Assembly: GCF_004379255.2 (NCBI RefSeq)
Contig: NC_056035.1
Coordinates: 26,660,502-26,724,501 of the forward strand
Source: Salvia splendens
Taxonomy: Eukaryota; Streptophyta; Magnoliopsida; Lamiales; Lamiaceae
DNA length: 64,000 bases
Reading direction: 5' to 3'
Shown here: piece after piece, positions 54,237-64,000 of the stretch
Numbering within the stretch: position 1 is the stretch's first letter
Layout: every line of letters starts with the position of its first letter
Notes under the pieces: model-generated
What the model saw: the letters and a program-made list of their open reading frames with translations, nothing else
The model's database searches: none
What the model was told of the DNA's origin: nothing
Program-made: the position numbers and the translations under genes

Positions 54237-55699
54237 CTTGGAAATTGTGCATCAAAGCTCACTTAGAATTTAATTATTCCATGAATAATAAATAAGTGTT
54301 TCTTGCTGAGTCCACTCTTGGAATAAATAAGATGTTAATTAATTAAGTCCATAGCACACTTTAATTAAATAATGGAAATTTATATCTTAAGCGCGAGAAA
54401 TAATTTTGTAAAAGAGGATACCCAGATTACTTGTAATTTCGGATATGAATGGGTAAATCAATACTATTACTGTAGTGCTGATAATAATATTCTAATTCAA
54501 GCTTATATTAAATTAAGGTTTAATTTGATTAGATAAAATCTAATTGGGTATGACATTCATCCAAACCTTCATGGATCTCTAATCTGACCCATCATAACTT
54601 TATGTAAAGGAGACTAGACAAAAGACATTTTAATGAATTCATTAATCATAATTTTCAAAAATTCCTCAACGGGAATTTCAAATTTTTCTTTCTTCTTCTG
54701 AGAGTAGCTTTTGTTTTCTTTCTAGTCTAATCCTTTCAGTTTTGATAAGGTATTCCCACCCAAAGATCATCTAATTATTTAATTTATGCTTAAAGTAATA
54801 AATATAATAATTGTTATATTTTGAATTATTAATTTATTAAAAAATCTTATTATAAACAATAATTTTAAACAATAACTTTAGTTTAATATTTAAATTAAAC
54901 ATAAAATTTAAGATCTTGATAATTTTTTAAACATATGAAAATAAAATTTTTAGGATTTATTTTCTCGGAAATCATTTTGTATGTTAACTTAATCCGGTCA
55001 AACAAAGATAAATAGTGATAAATGAATGAAACATATCCCTGTTAGTAAGTACTTGAGCAGCGCGGGAGTCTGTACGTAACATTGCAATTATTTATTTTCC
55101 TACTTAATTATCCCGGAAGAAGCTTGAAGATGATCACAGAGAGAGGTGATCATTATTCCCACCAAATTTGTGGAGTACAAAAGAGATCCAAAAACGATGA
55201 AAACACTGATGTAGAGAGAATTCAAGATTTTTGACAAGTCATCTTCTCACCAAATCCCATTATATGACCAATCAATTTTACATAGCTCATTAGGGATGTT
55301 TCCAGGCCAACAAACAGCTTGGTCTATATTAAATCCCAGATAATCCAATTTAATATAACGGGACTCTTCGGTTTGATAGATAAAATAATAACTCATTCAT
55401 TCTGTAGTAATGGAGATGTTTCTTTTCAGTGCACGATCTAAGAAAAATTGTATTAAATTAGTTAAGTAATATAAGAATAAAGTAGGAAATGGAAAAATTA
55501 GAGAGATGAAGAACAAATAAAGTAAGAGAGAGTAAAATAAGTGAGAAGAAATATGTTGACTTTTACTAAAATGAGAAATGACCCCACTACCATGGAATGT
55601 AACAAAATTGCAAAAAGACTCCATTACTATGGAACAGAGGAAGTAATGAGATAGAGTATGGAATAATTTAAGATGGGCTTTGTCTATGATTAATTAGTA
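54237..55699. other. AT-rich intergenic DNA
   Basis: No gene recognised. Near 55390-55645 a degenerate Stowaway-like segment can be seen (TAGTAATGGAGATG at the left, CCATTACTATGGAACAGAGGAAG at the right). Confidence 0.4.
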
Positions 55700-56239
55700 C
55701 TATCTCCGTCCCACAATAAGAGTCACATTTTGTCATTTCTGTCTGTCCCACAATAAGAGTCACATTTCACTTTTACCATAAATGGCAAGTAGGCCACACA
55801 TTCCACCAACTTATTGCACTCACATTTTATTATAAAACTAATACTCCCTCCGTCCCAGCCTAATTGAGACGTTTCCTTTTTTGGCAACAATCAACTTACT
55901 CCTCTCACATACTTTATCCTCTTATCTCACCTATTTTATCCTCTCTGTTACTTTATTTTCTCTTTCTCTTTCTTACTTTATCATTTCTCTTACTTTTTTT
56001 CTTTCTTTCTCTTTCTTACTTTATTTTCTCTTACTTTACTTTCAATAATTTAATACACTAAAGACTACTACCTAAATTCTTGTGCCAAAATAGAAATGTC
56101 TCGCTTAGTTAGGCTGAGACAGAGGGAGTATATATAAGTGAGACTCATGGTCCACTAACTTTTTTAACCCACTTTTCTTTACATTTTCTTAAAACTCATG
56201 CCAACACCAAATATGACTCATATTATGGGACGGAAATCA
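55700..56239. mobile_element. Stowaway-like MITE, split by another
   Basis: Left end CTATCTCCGTCCCACAATAAG and right end CTTATT-poor TATGGGACGGAAATCA, flanked by TA. It is interrupted at 55844-56128 by a second MITE. Left and right parts fit as one element (AGAGTCACATTT and AAATATGACTCATATT near the ends). Confidence 0.65.
55844..56128. mobile_element. Stowaway MITE, 285 bp, nested
   Basis: Ends CTCCCTCCGTCCCAGCCTAA and TTAGGCTGAGACAGAGGGAG, with TA on each side. It sits inside the MITE at 55700-56239, so it is younger. Confidence 0.88.
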
Positions 56240-56346
56240 TATATTTGTTTGGTAGCTAAGATTATGTCTAGGATAATTTTAGTAATGTGTTTGGTTAATG
56301 AGATTGAACTTAAGATTAGTACAAATTTAAACTTATATCTTATACT

Positions 56347-56496
56347 CTATCTGTCCCATAAAAATATGTGCACTTTCCATTTTTGACTGTCACACAAAAA
56401 TATTTGCATTCCATTTTTGGAAAATTATATCAATTAAATAATGTAAGTCCCACTAGCCATTAACTCTACTTTAACTACCATTCTACTCTTCTCTCT
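56347..56496. mobile_element. Truncated Stowaway-like MITE
   Basis: CTCTATCTGTCCCATAAAAATATG and a second CTGTCACACAAAAATATTTGCA. No right end found before or after the hAT-like element that follows. Confidence 0.4.
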
Positions 56497-57021
56497 TAGC
56501 GGTGGCAAGGTACGGTATACCGTACCGAAAATGTCATACCGCATACCGTACCGTAAATTGCGGTATCAGAAAATGTCATACCTATACCTTACCGAATTTT
56601 TCGGTATACCGCATTGCGGCATACCGAAAATTCGGTATGTCAATATTTGAAAACCTTTACCTTACCGACATTGCGGTATACCATACCGTGTTGCGGTATA
56701 CCGCGGTATACCGCAAATCATACTTTTTTGATTTATAAATAATAAATATATTAAATATTATAATTTTATAAATAATAAATATATTAAATATATATAATTA
56801 TTAACGGTATATACCGCAAAATTACGGTATATACAGTAATTGCGGTATAATGCTGTATGATGCGGTATATGCAAAATTCATACCTTTGCCTTACCTTAAT
56901 CTAACGGTAAGGTATCATATCGTACCGAAAAATGCGGTATACCGAAAATGCAGTATTTTCGGTATTTTTTCGGTACGATAAGTGCGGTGTTTCGGTATTT
57001 CGGTATATTTTGCCAGCCCTA
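56497..57021. mobile_element. Non-autonomous hAT-like element, 525 bp
   Basis: Ends TAGCGGTGGCAA and TTGCCAGCCCTA. The flanks are CT-rich: TTCTCTCT left and CTCTCTCT right (seven of eight). A frame shifted by two bases gives CTCTCTTA on both sides, so the exact edge is uncertain. The inside is built of ACGGTATACCG motifs in both orientations. Confidence 0.7.
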
Positions 57022-57232
57022 CTCTCTCTTACTTTACCATACCATTCTTCCCCTCTTACTTCATTAATTAAGTAGTTACTTTTGAATTTTGAATTGGTGA
57101 TTAGGTAATGGACCAAAATATATCAATTCTTTGTTAATCATGACAATCCCATTAATTTCATTAACAAAGAAGCAATAAAATAATACTGATGAATATATAA
57201 ATTAATGAATAAACTATTTGTGTTGCTAAATG

Positions 57233-57485
57233 CTTCCTTCGTCCATGAAAGTTTGTCCAATTTTTTCATTTTCATCCGTCCCATAAAATTTGTCCCATTT
57301 AACTTTTTATCATTTTTGGTAGTGGACCTCATATTCCACTAACTCATTCCTACTCACATTTTATTATAAAACTAATATATAAAAGTAGGACCCACATTAC
57401 ACTAACTTTTTCAACTCACTTTTCATTAGATTTCTTAAAACCCATGCCGGGTCAAAGTGGGCTAATATTTAGGGGACGGAGGGAG
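57233..57485. mobile_element. Stowaway MITE
   Basis: CTTCCTTCGTCC at the left and GGGGACGGAGGGAG followed by TA at the right. The left TA has become TG. A second CATCCGTCCCATAAA lies 40 bases inside. Confidence 0.72.
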
Positions 57486-57487
57486 TA

Positions 57488-58876
57488 ATTGAAATTTCCA
57501 GCAATTGCGAGAACCCCAAAAATTCAAGTGAAAATTGTCACAACCTTGACTTATGGAACACAAAAATTTCAACAAAAATAGGCCGACTTCTTCTAAAATG
57601 GAACAGAGAAATTCAACGAAAATGGCTTAGATTACAACAAATTGAATTTGGCAGAGAAATCATTGTCATGGCTGCAAAGAAATTTCCTTCTGAGTTTTCC
57701 AACCAATTAACGACCACCACCCAAAATCAAATCAACAAAGCCAAAAGAGAAGAGAGATAAGACAATTTAGTTGCAGGGGTAGCGATGAGATGGAATGTCA
57801 CGAGATTGAGGGGCAACCGAATGAGCCGCAACAAAATAGAAATGGGATTATCCAAGTAGAGAGAAGTCATGGCATATCGGGGAAACCGAACAGGAACAAA
57901 ACATCATTCAAGCTCCAACTCGTGCTATGCACACGATAAAAGATTTTCTAATAATGAAGATATATTTACAGCTAAATAGATTAAAATAAAGAATATAAAG
58001 AAAATAATATAAAAATTTATTTAAAATGAAGAATATGAATTAATTAAAAATAGTATTAATAAGATTATAAAAATTTAAAAACATTATAAACTACATCAAA
58101 CAGACATTTGTAATTCTCTCAACACATCGTAATGAAACATATTATATTCAACATACTAATGAAATATGCAATTTTAATATCAATTATAGGTATATCAAGA
58201 TTAAATAAAAAATAACAAAAAGGATATGCGTGAATTAAATAGAATAAGATATAAAAATAAAGGAAAATGTATACCTAAATACAAAAGAAAAAAAAGAAAA
58301 ATATTTGAACTAATAAATAGTTCATGATTTCATTCGATCAACAAATCATAGGTATTCATAAGTGAAAAAAAAGTATTTAGAAAAGCAACAACTAACCATT
58401 AGTTCATAAATTATAAAAATCTTCCTTGTAAACAACATTAACAACGGAATCATTTATTATTATTACAGACTTTTAAACTTATATTCTTGATTTTAAATAT
58501 AAAATCTAATAAATTATTTAACTTTGTTAAATGAGACCTTGCATTGGAAACACATAAATTAATTGCTATTAATTTGTAGGAGTGATTTTGTATTTAATAA
58601 GCCGTCCCCCTCTCTCTTTGTCTCTCTCTCGGTATCTCTCTACCACTCTCTCACTTTGTCTTATTTTTCATGTTCTAAAACTGGAATATCATTCTCTCTT
58701 ATTTTTCATGTTCTAATTATGCAATTTTATTATCTTACTATTCATATCACATGTACTTACATAAAACATAATATCAAATACATATTCCACATTATAGGTT
58801 TTACATTTAAAAACTAATATATTTTAAATCTTTGTTCATGTTTTAATTGCAATTGAAATTGCTATAAATTTGTATC
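57488..58876. other. AT-rich intergenic DNA
   Basis: No gene, no clear repeat end. Long A/T runs; open frames are short and of low complexity. Confidence 0.45.
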
Positions 58877-61648
58877 TGATAAGGCTCATTTCATGCATTG
58901 GTTTAGGGGTAAAATGTACGCTACTTGATCAGTTTATCGCGCAAAGCAAGTGTTAAATGTGCAGGAATGCCGCTTGACCAAGGCAACAAGGCCAAACTGA
59001 TCAAGCAAGTACAATAGGCGAAATGTCACGACCGCCCTTACTAAGGATAGTGAAGACGGGGAAAACGTGACGAGGGGAGGGACTACGGAGCGGGGAAGAA
59101 AAGGGGGACGCAAATATGAAAAACCCAGTTAACTTCAAAAAGAAATATTTTAGTTTATTGAAAAGTTAAGCAACGGATTTTAGCCTCAAAATACTTAATG
59201 TCATAAAACAGTATTAAATAGTATGGAAGACTTCTAGAAATTAATTTCAAACACGGCAATGGAAAAACAAGTATTCAAGAGAGTCAAAGGGAGACGCCTA
59301 TGTATGAAGACACGACGCATCCGGAATTTCTTAAGGCTCGACTCAACATCCACCGCAACATCACCGCTCAACCTGCACATAAAGAAAACATATGCAGGGC
59401 TGAGTACTTCATATACTCAGTGGACACACGCCAAAATATTTGATAAAAGTTATGTCATCCATGCCATAGTGAACTCGAGTTTTAACATTTTAGAAAAGAA
59501 ATATCATCGAGTATCACAAAAACAGTTTCATAGCCTGGCCAGACAAAACAATCTCCCCACTTTCTCAACAATCAATCATTCACATCCTCTTACCATAGTG
59601 CGACGAAAGTGTGGCCACACTATTCGCCCACGACACCGGCCGACTAGCAAGGACGGCTCACGATCCCCTCTGTGTACACAACCTGATAGGGTTTGCGGCC
59701 ATACTCAGACCCGAATTTGTTTATCATAGCCCTATAGCCTAATGGAGCGAACTCACAAACTAGGCATCAAGCACAATCTAAACATAGCCCTATAGCCTAA
59801 CGGAGCAAGCTCAAACGAACTAGGCATCAGGCAACAATCTCAACATCAAAACAAATATGGCATGACATAACACTTTAAACCACCCTTATAGCTCCACAAT
59901 CATATTTTTGAAACGTAAAAGAGTTTTAGTAAAGAAAGCCCACCTCGCTTGCTTAGACGACACAATACACAACTCAAAAGCAACCCTCGTTCCTTGTGCT
60001 CACGTACGCACAACAACCCTTGTCAACACCACAACACAATCAACTTGTAAACACCACAACACAATCAGCCTTCCATCAATACTTAAATCCTCAAATCAAA
60101 TAGGAATATGATTTAAATTTGGTAAGGTATAGTAAGATTTAATTGGATTTTAATTCAAGGAAGGAGACAAACAAGATACCAATTAAATCCACAAAATAAT
60201 TCCTTCTCCTAATTACTAGGAGATTTCGAAAATCTCAAGGGATGGCCAAGGGGTTGAAAATCATGTAGAATAGCATAGGGATAATTTGGTTTGGATTTAA
60301 TTTGGATAAATATCCCAAAGTAATTAATTAAATCCAAGAAAGAAAGTATTATTTCCAATAAATAGGTGGGCCGAAATTTCAAATAAAATGGCTAGAATGA
60401 TTATGCATTATCCCATTTAAGTTAATTCACACATTGGAAGCTTAATCACATTAACTCACATAACTCACAACAACTAATTTCACATAATTAACTCAAACAC
60501 ATAGAGACTCAATTTCTACAAAAGAATTTCTTATTCAACATCCACATAAATTAAAAAAAAGCCATCAAATAAAAAATAATAATAATAAAAAGGTCACAAT
60601 TTTCCGGGGTGCTACACGAAAAGAGGCCAAAAATCGGGGGAGTTGATCAAGAGGAGTAACCAAGCAGGCAAAGAGGGGACCACAGGCTTCTAGAAGAAGG
60701 ACGCGAGGCTATGAGCTGGATGGTGCGCAGCATTCTGTTATGAAGGACAACGTTCTAGAAGGGGACACGTGCTGATATATGAGACGCAAGAACGGAGCTG
60801 AGACACGAATCTGTTACAGAAAAGCGTCGTCGTTCTAGAAGGAAAGCACGTAGCAATCAATGAGTCGCTCACTCTCAGAATGAGCGAATATTCCCTGCCA
60901 AGATCGTTATCCAGCTGGAGGTCGTGTCAAGCCTATAACTAGAGGATGCGCCACCACACAAAAAGAATCCAATACTTTACTTTCCGTCTCTAGTTTAGTT
61001 TAGCTTAGTTCTCTAGTTTAGTTCAGTTCTCTAGATAGCTTAGCTTAGATAAAGTAATGCTTAGTTAGAAAGGGCGATCAAAGTAGCGCTGCATAATACT
61101 TGATATCTGTCGGTGTACTCTTAAGTTTCCCGCCGAAGATCTCCTCGGTTTTACTTACTTTTGTAATTTCCGAAGAGTTAGCTTAGTTTAAATTTCACGC
61201 TGTACTGTTCCGAGTTTAAAGTTTAATCAAAGTTGCTTTCATTTTCATCATGGTGTTTATTGTTTCGCATAGTTAATTTTCATTCTAGTCTGAAATGCAC
61301 TTGACCCAGTAGTTAAAATTCCCTTGATCAAGTTAGTAAGTTAAATTCTGTCTAGAGTAAAACCAGTAGTTAAAAAAAACTCCCAAAGTTAAAGCGTGGC
61401 AGCAGCCAACCTCCTGTTCACTACTCACACACTTGATACACCAACTTCTCTATGGGATTGACCCCGAACTTGCCGCTTTACTGTTAAAGTAGTGCAAAAT
61501 TGGGAGTTATGAGTTACTTTGGTAGGAATCGAGTGAGAGCGAGATTGCATTGATCAAGTGGCAACGACATTTGCTAACTGATCCAACCGGTTCGGTTATC
61601 TTCCATATAGCTTGATCCATTCGCGCCACTCGTTTTGCAGCCCACCAA
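58877..61648 (+). repeat. 5' LTR of B3
   Basis: Starts TGATAAGGCTCATTTCATGC. Removing the family T LTR and one CGAAA copy leaves about 1.17 kb. TTCTAGAA modules are kept, for example 60688-60695. The final bases differ from other copies (CGTTTTGCAGCCCACCA), so it is a diverged subtype. Confidence 0.87.
59024..60616 (-). mobile_element. Solo LTR of family T
   Basis: 1593 bp from TGTCACGACCGCCC to GGGGTGCTACA, with CGAAA on both sides (59019-59023, 60617-60621). It matches 1845-4870 but lacks about 1.4 kb in the middle. No internal sequence remains, as after recombination between two LTRs. Confidence 0.93.
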
Positions 61649-61651
61649 AAT

Positions 61652-61669
61652 GGCGCCGTTGCCGGGGAA
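61652..61669 (+). promoter_or_regulatory. Primer-binding site, tRNA-Asp (B3)
   Basis: TGGCGCCGTTGCCGGGGA, perfectly complementary to the plant tRNA-Asp 3' end, three bases after the LTR. Confidence 0.92.
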
Positions 61670-61755
61670 GCATGGTGTTATTTTATGTTTGTGTGTAGCG
61701 CATAGGTGTATATAATTTTGTTTATTTCTTTTCTCATTTGTTTTTTCTTCTGTTG

Positions 61756-63390
61756 ATGAGAAGGTACCAACGCGGTGGACACTGGAATCATCCCTTTTTA
61801 TACAAAGAAACTAACGCGCATTGGAGAGTCCAGGAAGTCGGCATTGTTACCACTCGTTACAGAGCAGCACTAGCAGAAGCAGCAGCCGCCGATCAACTGA
61901 CCAGCGAAGAAGAAGGAGAGCAGAACGCGCAACCTAAACCACCACCACTTGAACAAGCAGAAGCAGAGATGGCCCTCGTCGCCGACGACTCAGGAATTGG
62001 CTCTCTGCACGCTCATGACGAGAAGAAGCCCACACATGCCATTGCCATTACTCATGGGATGCGGACCATCGCGATCAAGTCGGGAGTACTGGCCGTTTTA
62101 TCTCATTTTTAAGGCCTCTCAAAGGAATGTCCGTACGCCTTCCTGGAGGAGTTTTGCCGATACTGTGATATCTAGCATGTACCGGCTGGATCTACGTCTG
62201 AGGACTATAGGCTGAAAGCTATCCCCTTCGTTTTGAAGGGTGAAGCTGGAGTTTGGCTGTCGAGACTGCCAGAAGGGTCCATCAAAACATGGGCCGAGTT
62301 CTGAATGATATTCCTTGATCGCTTCTTTCCAGCGTAAAAAATGAGTGCCCTCAAGCCGGAGATTACAGAAGCCAGACAGGAGTACGATGAGCCCCTCGGC
62401 CAATACTGGGATAGATTCCATGGGCTACTTCAAGCATGCCCCAACCACAAGCTGGGGGAGCGGGAAATCTACTCGATCTTCTATGGTGGACTGACAGTCG
62501 ACAGCAAGAACGACCTCAACCTCGCAGCTCAGGGGGATTTCTCAAAAACCCCATTCAGTCAAGCCAGGAACATCCTGGAGAGGCTCATTGAGGCCAAACG
62601 CTCGTATGAGACATCCCGTGGCCAGTACAGAAGGGGTGCAGTACACGCAGCCGAGGCGCGTAGTGACGAAAAGTTGGAGGCTCGATTTGAGCAGATGGAG
62701 AAGAAGCTGCTTGAGGCAGTAGAAAAATCCAGAGCACATCCACCGTCTCCACCGAAGGAACAGCAGTATGTGCCGCCACCACCACCACAAGAAGAACATC
62801 ACAATTACTATTGCGAGTTTCCCCCTGCGGTGGAGCCGCAAGCCCAAGTGAATGCCGTCGGCCACTGGAATGCGAATGGCAACTGGATCCAGGGAAAATA
62901 GAGAGACGCTCCATGGAGAGACCACCCGAACTTCAGGTGGAGTGATTCGAGTCAAAGCCAACTACCTCAACCCTCAACACAACAGATGCAACCTTCTAAA
63001 GGGAAGCCCAACTGGCCTACTCGGATCCAGGATAGACCAAATACTGGAGGGAACAGAATACATGGAAGTCAGGCAGGTTGGTCAAATGGACCTCAAGGAA
63101 ACTGGTCCAGTGGAGGATAGCCCAACTGGCAAGCCAACAATAGGAAGGAAATTAGGGGTAATCAAATGGTGAATTATGGCCCACAGTACCAAAGAGGAAA
63201 CCAGTACTTCCAAGGGAACCTACAGAATCATTTCCCCCAGAACCAGCCAGAACAGTATGGACCATTCGGCAACCATCAATAAGGCAATGGAGGAGGTCGT
63301 TTTAATCAGAAGTATAACAAACAGCAAAATGAAGGGCCAGGAGATATGATGATCCCACATCAGTCCCATGATGCGATGCGAGAAATACAA
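61756..63390 (+). pseudogene. B3 gag, one frame with several stop codons
   Basis: Starts MRRYQRGGHWNHPFLYKETN. The N-terminal region is fuller than in B1 or B2 (ALAEAAAADQLTSEEEGEQNAQP). One frame carries the whole gag, with stops near 62110, 62173, 62303, 62336 and 62899 and more after 63110. The open piece 62341-62901 has the core end (EARQEYDEPLGQYWDRFHGL, LAAQGDFSKTPFSQARNILE). Several stops fit C to T change at CAG or CGA codons. Frame is lost near 63390. No product can be made. Confidence 0.82.
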
Positions 63391-63644
63391 GAACCCCAGA
63401 GAACAGAGGGCTGCACTAGATATGCTTACAAAACAATTATCTCAGGTCGCCATGTCACTGGGCGAGCTGAAGGGAAATGAAGGAAAAATTCCGGCTACAG
63501 TGCAGCCACCACCTGAACCCTAAACCCTCAAAGCCCATCTGCGAGTTCTCCAGCACCCACAGACAGACCCGATCATGAGGAAGGCCCTGAGTCCAGCGCC
63601 GTTGACCAAGTCACAAAAGAAGGAGAGTCTAGCACCCTTGAACA

Positions 63645-64000
63645 CTGAAGGTGTTGGCAGCGGAAGCGTGCATAACAATCGATCACATGAATTTGATCTA
63701 TTTAGCAGATTATTTAGATAAATTCTATTCGCGTAATTATCACACGTATCATGCTCACAACTTGAATCATAATCATTCTTTAGAACAAACAATCCCTAAA
63801 ACATGCATACCACGGAGTTAGCCAATTTACCTCGTTGATTCACTAAAGAATCGAAGATGGCTTGCGTCTTCTCCTCATGAAGATCTTCAGAACTCGACCT
63901 CGCATCTTCTGACTGGTGTCCCGGACTGTAGACTGATATTTGTGTGGGCAAATCTCACCAGAGTACTAGGACTTAAATAACGAAGACAGAAACCTACTCG
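63645..64000. other. Unidentified sequence that interrupts B3
   Basis: After AGCACCCTTGAACAC the match to B1 (22725-22750) stops. TGTTGGCAGCGGAAGCGTG starts at 63652 and resembles the inner LTR edge of some plant copia elements read in reverse. Only 350 bases are visible, so this is a weak suggestion. Confidence 0.3.

Larger units (their letters stand above)
58877..64000 (+). mobile_element. Family B element B3, 5' part
   Basis: 5' LTR (58877-61648, split by a solo LTR of family T), an intact tRNA-Asp primer site and a gag with several stop codons. Similarity to B1 ends near 63645, and the element is cut or interrupted there. The window ends before any pol is reached. Confidence 0.85.

Overview
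This window is nuclear DNA of a flowering plant, almost certainly a eudicot. It holds two intron-containing plant genes in a sea of nested transposons. No bacterial or organellar genes are seen. The species cannot be named from the sequence alone. The letters A, B and T below are my own labels for retrotransposon families in this window.

Layout from left to right. (i) 1-6200: minus-strand Ty3/gypsy sequence of a Tekay/Del-like type (family T). It has a 3-kb LTR, a tRNA-iMet primer site, a gag gene with zinc knuckle, and a second gag that is a chimera of two families. Pol is reduced to its last codons in the copy where this can be seen. (ii) 6200-16980: a 5'-truncated Athila-type element (A1) with protease, RT-RNase H and integrase in canonical order. 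Pol is broken by one nonsense codon and one frameshift. A large env-like third ORF and a 3' LTR follow. (iii) 16980-19585: a mosaic of MITEs, a gag fragment and local duplications. (iv) 19586-39299: an Athila-type element of family B (B1, plus strand, TSD CCCTC). A complete but defective relative (B2, minus strand, 28306-37590, TSD CAATA) has inserted into it. (v) 39991-44133: a 13-exon plastid-type MATE transporter gene. (vi) 46245-47206: a two-exon minus-strand gene for a BRISC/Abraxas-like protein, convergent with the MATE gene. (vii) 47594-58876: a Harbinger element with a hAT inside it, two more non-autonomous hAT elements, a family A LTR, Stowaway MITEs and AT-rich intergenic DNA. (viii) 58877-64000: a third family B copy (B3) running off the right edge. 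Its 5' LTR contains a solo LTR of family T.

The two host genes look intact. I derived their splice sites by keeping the reading frame across exons; transcript data are not available here. All retroelement coding regions carry at least one lesion or a large deletion. B1 and B2 both lack most of integrase, so they would depend on other copies for mobility.

The most interesting signals are these. Every family B LTR carries modules pairing a heat-shock element (TTCTAGAA) with an ACGT/G-box core upstream of the TATA box. The pol region of B2 is scrambled in a way that suggests copy-choice recombination with a B1-like deletion derivative. A CTCACACTTAG/CTAAGTGTGAG hairpin array is conserved downstream of the env-like ORFs in both Athila families. 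Family T gag-only elements share one pol deletion and include a chimeric gag.
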